Shown: piece by piece, positions 23,828 through 31,579 of the stretch
How the letters are laid out: each line of letters starts with the position of its first letter
Numbering within the stretch: the first letter of the stretch is position 1
NCBI RefSeq assembly: GCF_030398335.1
Contig: NZ_JAOAOP010000029.1
Span: 1 to 41,584, forward strand
Length of the DNA: 41,584 nucleotides
Source of the DNA: Aquibium sp. A9E412
GTDB taxonomy: Bacteria; Pseudomonadota; Alphaproteobacteria; Rhizobiales; Rhizobiaceae
Direction of reading: 5' to 3'
Notes under the pieces: model-generated
Database searches by the model: none
The model's input: only the letters and a program-made list of their open reading frames with translations
Told to the model about the DNA's origin: nothing
Program-made: the position numbers and the translations under genes

Positions 23828-24691
23828 ATGGCGTTGAGCTGGCGGTTCTGGTTCCTGGCACCGATGGTGATGGCGCTCGCCACCGTGGTGCTGTTTCCCA
23901 CGGTCTACCTGTTCTGGATGAGCACCCAGCACTGGCTGGTCACCGATCCGCAGCGCTTCTTCGTCGGCACCGACAATTTCCAGCGCCTGCTCGCCGGCGC
24001 CGATTTCTGGCAGGCGCTGCGCGTCACCGCCGCCTATCTCGTGCTCAGCACCGTCATCATGCTCGGCCTCGGCCTCGGCATGGCGCTCACCTTCGCGCGC
24101 GCCGGCCGCGGCTGGATGCGCGCCATCGTGGTCATGCCGCTCGTCATCCCGCCGGTCGTCGCCGGCTTCACCTGGCGCTTCCTGCTCAACGGCGAGATCG
24201 GCTTCCTCGGCGCCTGGCTGCTGCCGGCCATCGGCCTCGAGCTCAACCCGCTGGCCGAGCCGCGCGCCGCGCTCGTCTCGGTGGTCATCGCCGACGTGTG
24301 GAGCCGCACGCCCTTCATGTTCCTGATCCTGCTCGCCGCCCTGCAGTCGATCCCGCGCGATTTCTACGAGGCCGCGCGCATGGACGGCGCCAACCCGTTC
24401 CACGAGTTCTTCTTCATCACCCTGCCGCTGCTCAAGGGGGCGCTGTTCGTGGCGATCCTGTTCCGCATCGTCGACGCCATCAACACCTTCGAGCTGATCT
24501 ACGTGATGACGCGCGGCGGGCCCGGACGGGCGACGCAGATCCTGTCGATCTTCGGCTGGCGCACCGCCTTCCAGGAGCTCGACTTCGGCCAGGCCGCGGC
24601 GCTCGGGGTGGTGCTCCTGTTCATCTGCCTGGCCGGCGCCATGCTTTTGTTCCGCCGCTTCGTGCAGCGCGACCTGGAGGCGGGCGCATGA
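23828..24691 (+). CDS. Sugar-type ABC transporter permease (first)
   Basis: The 287-residue product starts at the ATG at 23828; an upstream TTG at 23795 would add 11 non-family residues. It has six membrane helices of the MalF/UgpA class, the periplasmic segment STQHWLVTDPQRFFVGTDNF, and the EAA coupling loop EAARMDGANPFHEFFFITLP. The C-terminal GGPGRATQILSIFGWRTAFQ is typical of CUT1 permeases. A GGGGCGGG stretch precedes the ATG as a weak ribosome site. It is coupled by an ATGA overlap to the second permease. Confidence 0.92.
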   Translation: MALSWRFWFLAPMVMALATVVLFPTVYLFWMSTQHWLVTDPQRFFVGTDNFQRLLAGADFWQALRVTAAYLVLSTVIMLGLGLGMALTFARAGRGWMRAIVVMPLVIPPVVAGFTWRFLLNGEIGFLGAWLLPAIGLELNPLAEPRAALVSVVIADVWSRTPFMFLILLAALQSIPRDFYEAARMDGANPFHEFFFITLPLLKGALFVAILFRIVDAINTFELIYVMTRGGPGRATQILSIFGWRTAFQELDFGQAAALGVVLLFICLAGAMLLFRRFVQRDLEAGA

Positions 24692-25518
24692 GCGCGCCGC
24701 GCCGCTACGGCCGCTGGCTGGCGCTGATCCGCGCGGGCTTTCTCGGCGTCGTCTTCGTCTTCGTGGTCTTCCCGCTGGTCTGGCTGGCGCTCGCCTCCCT
24801 GAAGACGCGCGCCGCCGCGCTCGAGGTGCCGCCGGCGCTGGTCTTCACGCCGAGCTTCGAGGCCTATGAGAAGATCTTCGCCAGCGGCCTCGTCGGCGCC
24901 TTCGCCAACTCGCTGACGATCGCGCTGACCAACGTGGCGCTGTCGCTGGCGATCGGCCTGCCGGCGGCCTATGCGCTGGCCCGCATGCGCGGCGCGGTGC
25001 AGCAGAACCTGAGCTTCTGGGTGCTGTCGATCCGCCTGGCGCCGCTGTTCTCGATCATTCTGCCGCTCTACGTGCTGTTCAAGGCGCTCGGCCTGCTCGA
25101 CACGCGGATCGCCGTGGCGATGGCGCACCTGACGCTCACCCTGCCGCTCGCCGTCTGGCTGCTGATGACGTATTTCCGCGCGATGCCGGTCGACCTCGAC
25201 GAGGCGGCCATGCTCGACGGCGCCAAGCGCTGGCAGACGCTGCTGCTCGTCATCGTGCCGATCAGCCGGCCGATGATCGCCTCGGTGGCGGTGATCGTCT
25301 TCATCTTCTCGTGGAACGAGTTCCTGCTCGCCTTCTTCCTGACCGCCCGCGACGCGCAGACCGTGCCGGTGGTGGTGGCCGGGCTCGCCGGCACGATGAG
25401 CTTCGACTGGCCGCTGATCGCGGCGATCTCCATCGGCTCGATGGTTCCCGCGCTCATCTTCGTCGGTTTCGCCCAGCGCCACATCGTCGAGGGGCTGGCG
25501 AGCGGCGCGGTGAAATAG
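24688..25518 (+). CDS. Sugar-type ABC transporter permease (second)
   Basis: This 276-residue MalG/UgpE-class permease has an N-terminal helix (about residues 14-34), the periplasmic PPALVFTPSFEAYEKIF segment and the coupling loop DEAAMLDGAKRWQTLLLVIVP. It ends with IFVGFAQRHIVEGLASGAVK, a near-invariant C-terminus of this family that contacts the ATPase. Its start overlaps the first permease by 4 bases. The two should form the channel, powered by the ATPase at 18913-20010 since none is encoded in this arm. Confidence 0.93.
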   Translation: MSAPRRYGRWLALIRAGFLGVVFVFVVFPLVWLALASLKTRAAALEVPPALVFTPSFEAYEKIFASGLVGAFANSLTIALTNVALSLAIGLPAAYALARMRGAVQQNLSFWVLSIRLAPLFSIILPLYVLFKALGLLDTRIAVAMAHLTLTLPLAVWLLMTYFRAMPVDLDEAAMLDGAKRWQTLLLVIVPISRPMIASVAVIVFIFSWNEFLLAFFLTARDAQTVPVVVAGLAGTMSFDWPLIAAISIGSMVPALIFVGFAQRHIVEGLASGAVK

Positions 25519-25528
25519 GAGCGGAGCG

Positions 25529-26272
25529 ATGGCCGGCGGCGCGGCGAAGCACATCGCGATCACCGGCGCGGCCGGCGGCATCGGCGCGGCTCTGGTGCGC
25601 CGCTTCCTCGCGCTCGGCTGGCGCGTCGCGGGCATCGACCGCGCGCCCTTCGCCGACGACGCGACGGCGGCGCCCGGCTTCCGCGCGCTTGCCGCCGACG
25701 TCACCGACGAGCAGGCGATGGAAGACGCCTTCGCAGCGGCTGCGGCGGATGCGCCGCTCGGCGCCGTGATCGCCAACGCCGCGGTGACCGACATCGACCA
25801 CCACGAGGCGCTCGATCTGCCCTATGCCACCTGGCAGCGCGTGCTGAGGGTCAACGTCGACGGCGCCTTCGTCACCGCGCGCAGCGCCGCGCGCCACATG
25901 CGCGCCACCGGCGGCGGCAACATCGTCTTCGTCACCTCGTCGCTCGCCATGCTTGACCAGGCGCGTGCCGGCGACGCACCCTACTGCACGTCGAAGGCGG
26001 CGGTGGAGATGCTGGCGCGGGTGCTGGCCATCGAGCTGGCGCCGCACGGCATCAACGTCAACACGCTGTTTCCCTCGGTGATGATCGACAGCGGCTTCTT
26101 CGCCCACCTTACGCCGCACGAGCGCGCCCGGCTGGCACCGCCGTCGCTGCTCGACGAGACGGCGGCCTTTCTCGCCGGGCTGCCGGCCGGTGCGGCGAGC
26201 GGACGCGCGCTCGACCAGAAGCGCTGGGACGGCGATGCCGCCTACCGGGCGGCGTGGGAGGCGCTGCGATGA
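25529..26272 (+). CDS. Short-chain dehydrogenase/reductase (SDR)
   Basis: The 247-residue classical SDR has the cofactor motif TGAAGGIG (residues 12-19), Asn109 in RVNVDGAF, the catalytic serine in VTSSLAM (137/138) and YCTSK (Tyr152, Lys156). Asp37 after the second strand (AGIDRAP) suggests NAD(H) rather than NADP(H). In a sugar-uptake operon it probably oxidises a hydroxyl of the imported sugar, polyol or lactone. It sits 10 bases after the permeases, with GGAG before the ATG, and overlaps the next gene as ATGA. The exact substrate is unknown. Confidence 0.92.
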   Translation: MAGGAAKHIAITGAAGGIGAALVRRFLALGWRVAGIDRAPFADDATAAPGFRALAADVTDEQAMEDAFAAAAADAPLGAVIANAAVTDIDHHEALDLPYATWQRVLRVNVDGAFVTARSAARHMRATGGGNIVFVTSSLAMLDQARAGDAPYCTSKAAVEMLARVLAIELAPHGINVNTLFPSVMIDSGFFAHLTPHERARLAPPSLLDETAAFLAGLPAGAASGRALDQKRWDGDAAYRAAWEALR

Positions 26273-27027
26273 CGACCTGGATCGATGCCCGCGAGGCGAC
26301 GCTGCCCGAGATCGCCGCCTTCGCCGAGCGCTACCCCTTCGCCATCCTGCCGGTCGGCTCGTTCGAGCAGCACGGCCCGCACCTGCCGCTCGACACCGAC
26401 AATCGGATCGCCGAACGCATGGCGCTGGAGACCGCGCGGCGCAGCGTGGGCATGGTGCTTCCGGTGCTGAACGTCGGCTACGCCTGGGTCTGGCGCGGCC
26501 ATCCCGGCACGCTCACCTTCCGCTTCGACACCTACATGGCGATCGTCCGCGACATCGCCGAGAGCCTCGCCGGCTGGGGCGTCAAGGCGCTGTTCGTGCT
26601 GTCGGCGCACGGCTCGAACCCGCAGCTGGTCAAGCACGCCATCCGCGAGCTGATCCACGAGCGCCACGACATCCGCGTGCTGAACAGCCTCTATCTCGGC
26701 CTCGACACGATGCTCGCCGAGGCGCAGTCGCACCGCTGGGCCAACGACATCCATGCCGAGGAGATCGAGACGGCGCTGATGCTGGCGATCGCGCCCGAGC
26801 TCGTTCACATGGAGCGCGCGGCGGCCGACTACCCGCCGGTGCCGGACGACTACGGCCGCTCGGAGCTGTCCATGGGCCACATCATGCGCTCCGGCGTGTT
26901 CGGCGATCCGACCCAGGCGACGGCCGAGAAGGGGCGGCGCTGGCTGGAGACGGGCGCCGCGCGCACGGCCGAGCTGTGGCTCGGCTATCTCGCCCGGCAC
27001 GGTCTCTACCGCCCCGAGGGCGCATGA
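26269..27027 (+). CDS. Creatininase-family metal hydrolase (second copy)
   Basis: The 252-residue product carries VGSFEQHGPHLPLDTDN (Glu33, His35, Asp42/44), LSAHGSNPQ (His114) and IHAEEIETAL (His162, Glu164/167), the zinc-site segments of the family. It differs strongly from the first copy (20421-21140) outside these motifs, so the two are old paralogues and not a recent duplication. Its start overlaps the SDR stop, and its stop overlaps the kinase start by 4 bases. The context (SDR before, FGGY kinase after) suggests hydrolysis of an oxidised ring compound followed by phosphorylation. That is inference. Confidence 0.9.
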   Translation: MTTWIDAREATLPEIAAFAERYPFAILPVGSFEQHGPHLPLDTDNRIAERMALETARRSVGMVLPVLNVGYAWVWRGHPGTLTFRFDTYMAIVRDIAESLAGWGVKALFVLSAHGSNPQLVKHAIRELIHERHDIRVLNSLYLGLDTMLAEAQSHRWANDIHAEEIETALMLAIAPELVHMERAAADYPPVPDDYGRSELSMGHIMRSGVFGDPTQATAEKGRRWLETGAARTAELWLGYLARHGLYRPEGA

Positions 27028-28505
27028 CGGCGCGGCGCGGCCATCTCGGCATCGACCTCGGGACCTCCGCCGTCAAGGTGCTGGTGCACGACGCGGCCGG
27101 CGCCGTCCTCGCCAAGACGCAGCGCGGCTATCCGACGCGCGCGGTGCGGCCCGGCTGGGCCGAGCAGGCGCCGTCCGACTGGTGGCGCGAGACCGCCGCC
27201 GCCGTCGCCGAGGCGGTGCGCGCGGCCGGGGCCGAGATCGTCTCGGTCGGCCTGTCGGGCCAGCTCAACGGCTTCGTGCTGCTCGACGGGGCCGGCGCGC
27301 CGCTCGGCGATGCGATCATCTGGCTCGACCTGCGCGCCGCCGACGAGGCGGGCCGGCTCGCCGCCGGCGCGCAACCGCCCTTCGAAGCGGCGACCGGCAA
27401 CGAGCTGAGCGCCATCGCGGTGTTGCCCAAGCTCGCCTGGCTGCAGGCCCGCGATCCGGCCCTCCTGGCCCGCGCGCACCGCATCGCGCTTGCCAAGGAC
27501 TATATCCTGCTGCGGCTGACCGGCGTGCTGGCGACCGACCCGTCCGACGCCGCCTCGACCGCGATGACGCCGCGCGGCGGGCGCGCCTGGGCGCCGGAGC
27601 TGTGCGCGCTGGCGCCGGTCGAGCCGGCGCTGCTACCGCCGATCCTGCCGTCGGCCGCCGTGGCCGGACAGGTCAGCCCGGCGGCCGCCGCGGAGACCGG
27701 GCTGGCGGCCGGCACGCCGGTCGCGACGGGGGCGGGCGACGTCGCCGCGCTCGCCGTCGGCTGCGGCATCGTGCGGCCCGGCCGCACGGCGATCACGCTC
27801 GGCACCGCCGGCCACGTGGTGGCCGAGGTGGCCGGCGAGCCGGCGCGCCGGCGCGGCCTGTGGCGCATTCCCCATGCCGTGCCGGGCCGCGAGCTGTGGC
27901 TCGGCCTCATCATGAGCGGCGGGCTGAGCCTGCGATGGCTCCGCGACGTGCTCGGCGCCGGCGCGCCGCCGCCCGACTACGCGGTTCTCGACCGGCTGGC
28001 CGGCGCGACGCCGGCCGGCAGCGAGGGCGTGACGTTCCTGCCCTTCCTGGAGGGGGCGGCGACGCCGCACAACTGGCCGGACGCGCACGGCATGCTGTTC
28101 GGCCTCGCCTCCTCGCATGGCAGCGGCCATGTGGTGCGGGCGGTGCTCGAGGGCGTCGCCTTCAATGCGCGCGAGTGCATCGAGGCGCTTGCCGAGGCCG
28201 GCGTCGAGAGCGGCGAGATCCGCCTCGCGGAAGGCGGCGCGCGCTCGCCCGTTTGGTGCCAGGTGCTCGCTGACGCGCTCGATCGGCCGGTGCGGCTGAT
28301 CGGCGATGGCGACACCTCCGCGGCCGGCGCGGCGATCCTCGGGCGGGCGGCGCTGGCCGGCGGAGACGTGGCCGCCATCGCCGAACAGGTCGTCCAGGTC
28401 GACCGCGTGTTCGAGCCGCAGGCGGCGGCCGTCGCCGCGCTCGACGAGGCCTATGCGCGCTATCGCGCCATGTGCGCCCTGCTGGCCTCGCGCCGCACCG
28501 GCTGA
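27024..28505 (+). CDS. FGGY-family carbohydrate kinase, xylulokinase-like
   Basis: The 493-residue product shows the two actin-like domains of FGGY kinases: LGIDLGTSAVKVLVHD at the N-terminus, VSVGLSGQLNGFVLLD, the catalytic-base segment TGAGDVAALAVG (Asp239) and the second ATP-binding region RLAEGGARSPVWCQVLAD. Length and motifs fit xylulokinase best, but the family also phosphorylates ribulose, erythritol, glycerol and other polyols. It closes the coupled permease-SDR-creatininase-kinase operon (ATGA overlap). It should phosphorylate the product of the preceding hydrolase or oxidoreductase. Only a weak CGCG-AGAG-CGCG hairpin follows the stop. Confidence 0.9.
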   Translation: MTARRGHLGIDLGTSAVKVLVHDAAGAVLAKTQRGYPTRAVRPGWAEQAPSDWWRETAAAVAEAVRAAGAEIVSVGLSGQLNGFVLLDGAGAPLGDAIIWLDLRAADEAGRLAAGAQPPFEAATGNELSAIAVLPKLAWLQARDPALLARAHRIALAKDYILLRLTGVLATDPSDAASTAMTPRGGRAWAPELCALAPVEPALLPPILPSAAVAGQVSPAAAAETGLAAGTPVATGAGDVAALAVGCGIVRPGRTAITLGTAGHVVAEVAGEPARRRGLWRIPHAVPGRELWLGLIMSGGLSLRWLRDVLGAGAPPPDYAVLDRLAGATPAGSEGVTFLPFLEGAATPHNWPDAHGMLFGLASSHGSGHVVRAVLEGVAFNARECIEALAEAGVESGEIRLAEGGARSPVWCQVLADALDRPVRLIGDGDTSAAGAAILGRAALAGGDVAAIAEQVVQVDRVFEPQAAAVAALDEAYARYRAMCALLASRRTG

Positions 28506-28562
28506 AGCGCGAGAGCGCGGCCGCCGGCCACGCCGCGCCGCCGCCGCGCCTCTTTCGTCCAA

Positions 28563-28588
28563 GGAACCTTCGCCGGGCCGCTGCCGTT
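28563..28588 (+). promoter_or_regulatory. EcfG-type (general stress response) promoter
   Basis: GGAAC (28563-28567), then 17 bases, then CGTT (28585-28588) matches the alphaproteobacterial EcfG consensus GGAAC-N16/17-CGTT exactly. Transcription would start about 28595, some 25 bases before the ATG of the PRC-barrel gene. Confidence 0.7.
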
Positions 28589-28619
28589 GCGTCGGATCAT
28601 GCCACACGGGAGATCACCG

Positions 28620-29048
28620 ATGCGAAAGACGATTCTCGCCTTGTCGATTGCCACCTTCGCCGCCACCGGCGCCGCCGCGCAGCAGGCCGGCACCGACTTC
28701 AGCAACCTGATCCGCGCCGACGACATCATCGACGGGCCGATCTACACCACCAACGCGGCCGAGGACGAGCTGTCCTGGGACGCCGACACCACCTATGACG
28801 AGGTTGGTGCCGACTGGAACAGGATCGGCGAGATCGAGGACGTGATCCTCGACCGCGACGGCAATTTCGCCGGCATCGTCGGCGAGATCGGCGGCTTCCT
28901 CGACATCGCCGACAAGCATGTCTTCCTCAAGGTCGAGGACGTCCGTCTGGTGCCGGTCGACGACGATGACGACTACGCCTACGTGACGCGCTACAGCGAG
29001 GAGCAGCTCGAGGCGCTGGAGAGCGTCGAAGAGGGCTGGTGGGACTGA
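28620..29048 (+). CDS. Secreted PRC-barrel domain protein
   Basis: From the ATG at 28620 (GGGAG 8 bases upstream) the product is 142 residues. A signal peptide (KTILALSIATFAATGAAA|QQ) precedes a PRC-barrel-like domain (about residues 65-115: RIGEIEDVILDRDGNFAGIV, LDIADKHVFLKVEDVRLVPV). The mature protein is very acidic, with a five-Asp run (114-118). Secreted PRC-barrel proteins are often stress- or envelope-related in Rhizobiales, but their function is undefined. The EcfG-like promoter just upstream places it in the general stress regulon. It appears monocistronic. Confidence 0.85.
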   Translation: MRKTILALSIATFAATGAAAQQAGTDFSNLIRADDIIDGPIYTTNAAEDELSWDADTTYDEVGADWNRIGEIEDVILDRDGNFAGIVGEIGGFLDIADKHVFLKVEDVRLVPVDDDDDYAYVTRYSEEQLEALESVEEGWWD

Positions 29049-29095
29049 GCCGCGCGCAGCGCGCCGCCGGCCGGCCGTTCCGGGCGGCCTCTTTC

Positions 29096-29128
29096 GGACC
29101 GCGTCGCAGCCCCGCTGCGGCGCGGTCC
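29096..29128. terminator. Strong bidirectional hairpin between PRC-barrel and acyl-CoA dehydrogenase genes
   Basis: GGACCGCG-T-CGCAGC-CCC-GCTGCG-G-CGCGGTCC gives 14 paired bases with one T/G mismatch. The genes converge here. Rightward it is followed by TGTCTCGT, leftward by AAAGAGG, so no real T-run exists. Confidence 0.55.
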
Positions 29129-29155
29129 TGTCTCGTCCCGTGCCGCCCGCCGGGC

Positions 29156-30328
29156 TCAGTAGGAGCGCGGCAGGCCGAGCACGTGCTCGGACAGATAGCT
29201 GAGGATGAGGTTGGTGGAGATCGGCGCCACCTGGTAGAGGCGCGTCTCGCGGAACTTGCGCTCGACGTCGTACTCCTCGGCGAAGGCGAAGCCGCCGAAG
29301 GTCTGCACGCAGGCCTCGCCCGCCGCCCAGGCCGCCTCGGAGGCGAGCAGCTTGGCCGTGTTGGCCTCTTCGCCGCAATCCTCGCCCGCCTCGAACAGCG
29401 CCGCCGCCCGCTGCACCATCAGTTCGGCGGCACGCATCTGCGCATAGGCGCGGGCGATCGGAAACTGCACGCCCTGGTTCTGGCCGATCGGCCGGCCGAA
29501 GACGCGCCGCTCGCCGGCATAGGCGGTGGCCTTGTCGATGAACCACTTGGCGTCGCCGATGCATTCGGCCGCGATCAGGATGCGCTCGGCATTCATGCCC
29601 GACAGGATGTAGCGGAAGCCCTTGCCCTCCTCGCCGATCAGGTTGCCGGCCGGCACCCGCACGCCATCGAAGAAGACCTCGGTCGTCGAATGGTTCATCA
29701 TCGTGCGGATCGGCTTGATCGTCATGCCCGCCTCGAGCGCTGCGCGCATGTCGACGATGAAGACCGACAGCCCGTCGGTGCGCTTGGCCACCGCCTCCTT
29801 CGCCGTGGTGCGGGCGAGAAGCAGCATCAGGTCGGAATGCTCGGCCCGCGAGGTCCACACCTTCTGGCCGTCGACCACGTAGACGTCGCCCTCGCGCCGC
29901 GCGAAGGTCTTGATCGAGGTGGTGTCGGTGCCGCTCGTCGGCTCGGTCACGCCGAAGGCCTGCAGCCGCAGCGCGCCCGAGGCGATGTCGGGCAGATAGG
30001 CCTGCTTCTGCGCCTCGCTGCCGTGCCGCAGCAGCGCTCCCATGATGTACATCTGTGCGTGGCAGGCCGCGGCGTTGCCGCCGGCGCGCTGGATCTCCTC
30101 CAGGATCGCCGCGGCGGCCGACAGCGGCAGGCCGGAGCCGCCATAGGCCTCGGGAATGAGCACCGAAAGATAGCCGGCATCCGACAGCGCCTCGACGAAG
30201 GCGCTCGGATAGGCGTTCTCGCGGTCGAGCCGGCGCCAGTAGTCGGGCGGGAAGGTCTCGCACAACCGGCGCACGCTGTCCCGGATCTGGGCGATCTCTT
30301 CGCCCTGCGGCAGGTCCCTGATGGTCAT
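29156..30328 (-). CDS. Acyl-CoA dehydrogenase family protein with shifted catalytic base
   Basis: The 390-residue flavoprotein contains the family segments FGVTEPTSGTD (substrate/FAD binding), VVDGQKVWTSRAEHSDLMLLLART and RRVFGRPIGQNQGVQFPIA, and LASEAAWAAGEACVQTFGGFAFAEEY. At the usual catalytic glutamate (YEGT in medium-chain enzymes) it has YQVAPIST, so Pro369 replaces Glu. A candidate base is Glu248 in SGMNAERILIA, matching the alternative site of isovaleryl-CoA dehydrogenase. The substrate is unknown; a branched or unusual acyl-CoA is plausible. AGGGAAG precedes the ATG at 30328. It is a single gene, not in a beta-oxidation operon. Confidence 0.9.
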   Translation of the reverse strand: MTIRDLPQGEEIAQIRDSVRRLCETFPPDYWRRLDRENAYPSAFVEALSDAGYLSVLIPEAYGGSGLPLSAAAAILEEIQRAGGNAAACHAQMYIMGALLRHGSEAQKQAYLPDIASGALRLQAFGVTEPTSGTDTTSIKTFARREGDVYVVDGQKVWTSRAEHSDLMLLLARTTAKEAVAKRTDGLSVFIVDMRAALEAGMTIKPIRTMMNHSTTEVFFDGVRVPAGNLIGEEGKGFRYILSGMNAERILIAAECIGDAKWFIDKATAYAGERRVFGRPIGQNQGVQFPIARAYAQMRAAELMVQRAAALFEAGEDCGEEANTAKLLASEAAWAAGEACVQTFGGFAFAEEYDVERKFRETRLYQVAPISTNLILSYLSEHVLGLPRSY

Positions 30329-30538
30329 CGCTCTTCCCTCGTCATGCGGCCTCGCGCGCGGTGCGCGACCGCCATGGAGCACGCTGCGGCGGCGACGGCA
30401 ACCTTTGTTCGCCGCCGGCAGCCGCCGGCGCCCGGGGGACTTGCCGGAACCCGCCCGCCGCTGCCACCTTCGCGAAGCGCGACCGGCGGGAGGCCGCAGC
30501 CGAACGCGGCCGCGCGCGGCATGCAAGGGGGATGAACG

Positions 30539-31036
30539 ATGGGCACGAGCACGGCAAGGCACGGACGCATCGCCGGCGCACCGGCGCTGGCGGCGGGCGG
30601 CGCGCTGCTTCTCGCGCTGGCGCTGCCGGCCGCCGCCGCGCCGGCAACCGCGGACGCCGGCGTCGCCGACTGGCTGGAGAACGCGCTGCACTGGATCACG
30701 CGGGCGATCGAGATCGCCGGCATCGCCGCGATCGTCGTCGGCGCGAGCATCGCCACCGGGCGCTATGCCCGCGCGGCATGGCGCGGCGCGGCGGGCGACG
30801 AGGCCTATCACGGCTTTCGCGCCGGGCTGGGCCGGGCGATCCTGCTCGGGCTCGAGTTCCTCGTCGCCGCCGACATCATCGCCACGGTGGCCATCGAGCC
30901 GACTCTCGACAGCCTGGCCGTGCTCGCCGGCATCGTGCTGATCCGCACCTTCCTCAGCTTCGCCCTGCAGATCGAGATCGAGGGTCGGCCGCCCTGGCGC
31001 AAGCGGCCGGCAGCCGGCGACCGCGCCGCCTCCTGA
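30539..31036 (+). CDS. DUF1622 family membrane protein
   Basis: The 165-residue product has an N-terminal hydrophobic or signal segment (about residues 14-35) and then the DUF1622 domain with about three membrane helices. Conserved stretches are GFRAGLGRAILLGLEFLVAA, VAIEPTLDSLAVLAGIVLIR and TFLSFALQIEIEGRPPW. The family has no assigned function. AGGGGG lies about 8 bases before the ATG. It converges with the DUF6460 gene and its stop is only 10 bases from that gene's stop. The 210 bases upstream (30329-30538) hold no other recognisable gene. Confidence 0.85.
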   Translation: MGTSTARHGRIAGAPALAAGGALLLALALPAAAAPATADAGVADWLENALHWITRAIEIAGIAAIVVGASIATGRYARAAWRGAAGDEAYHGFRAGLGRAILLGLEFLVAADIIATVAIEPTLDSLAVLAGIVLIRTFLSFALQIEIEGRPPWRKRPAAGDRAAS

Positions 31037-31046
31037 CCGGGCCACG

Positions 31047-31289
31047 TCAGCCGCGCGGCGGGCGCAGCAGATAGACGACGATCCAGATCGGCACGACGAT
31101 CAGCGAGCCGAGCACGAGATTGGGCACCGCCCATTGCAGGCCGCGCCGCAGCAGCGCCAGCGCGCTCTCCGGCGTCAGCCCGACGCGCGCCAGCAGATCG
31201 GCCGCCGACAGGCCGAAGGCCGACAGAAGCGCGCCGGTGATCAGCGAGACCACCGCGATCTTGAAGAGCCCCGTGACGAACCTGAGCAC
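31047..31289 (-). CDS. DUF6460-like small membrane protein
   Basis: The 80-residue product has two hydrophobic helices (about residues 8-25 and 55-76) around an amphipathic middle (LGLSAADLLARVGLTPESAL), with the end WAVPNLVLGSLIVVPIWIVV then YLLRPPRG. This matches my memory of DUF6460 proteins of Rhizobiales, whose function is unknown. The start is a GTG at 31289 with GGGGGAG just upstream. It is probably monocistronic and converges with the DUF1622 gene. Confidence 0.75.
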   Translation of the reverse strand: MLRFVTGLFKIAVVSLITGALLSAFGLSAADLLARVGLTPESALALLRRGLQWAVPNLVLGSLIVVPIWIVVYLLRPPRG

Positions 31290-31448
31290 CCGGCTCCCCC
31301 TTCGCCAAGCACGCCGCGACGCCCGCCGGCGGGCATGGCATCGCGGCCCCTGTTGCCGTCGCGCACCCGCGGCGCCGGACCCGGTCGAGCCGGCCGGCGC
31401 GGTGGCGCGCCTCCTGTTGTAGCCGATGCCGCGGCCGCGTTGAACATG

Positions 31449-31468
31449 CCCGAGAGCATGCTCGCGGG
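31449..31468. repeat. 20-bp near-perfect palindrome in the gap before the EamA gene
   Basis: CCCGAGAGCATGCTCGCGGG has a perfect core GAGCATGCTC and one mismatched pair in the flanks. It lies in the 290-base space between the DUF6460 and EamA starts and might be an operator for either. Nothing else stands out in this gap. Confidence 0.35.
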
Positions 31469-31579
31469 CGCCGCCGCAGCCGCTGGCCCCGGTCTGCCGC
31501 CCCCGCTGGCCCGTTCCGCGAAGCCGGCAAAGAGTCTAGGGGAAGATGCCGCAACGTCTGCTTCGCACCGGAATCGCCC

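Noticed and set aside
17640-27027. A creatinine degradation pathway (creatininase plus creatinase-fold enzyme)
   Set aside because: The M24 protein lacks recognisable creatinase sequence, the creatininase homologues belong to a sugar-type operon, and no sarcosine-metabolising gene is present.
30446-30471. Second EcfG-like promoter before the DUF1622 gene
   Set aside because: GGAAC is present, but at the right spacing only CTTC is found instead of CGTT.
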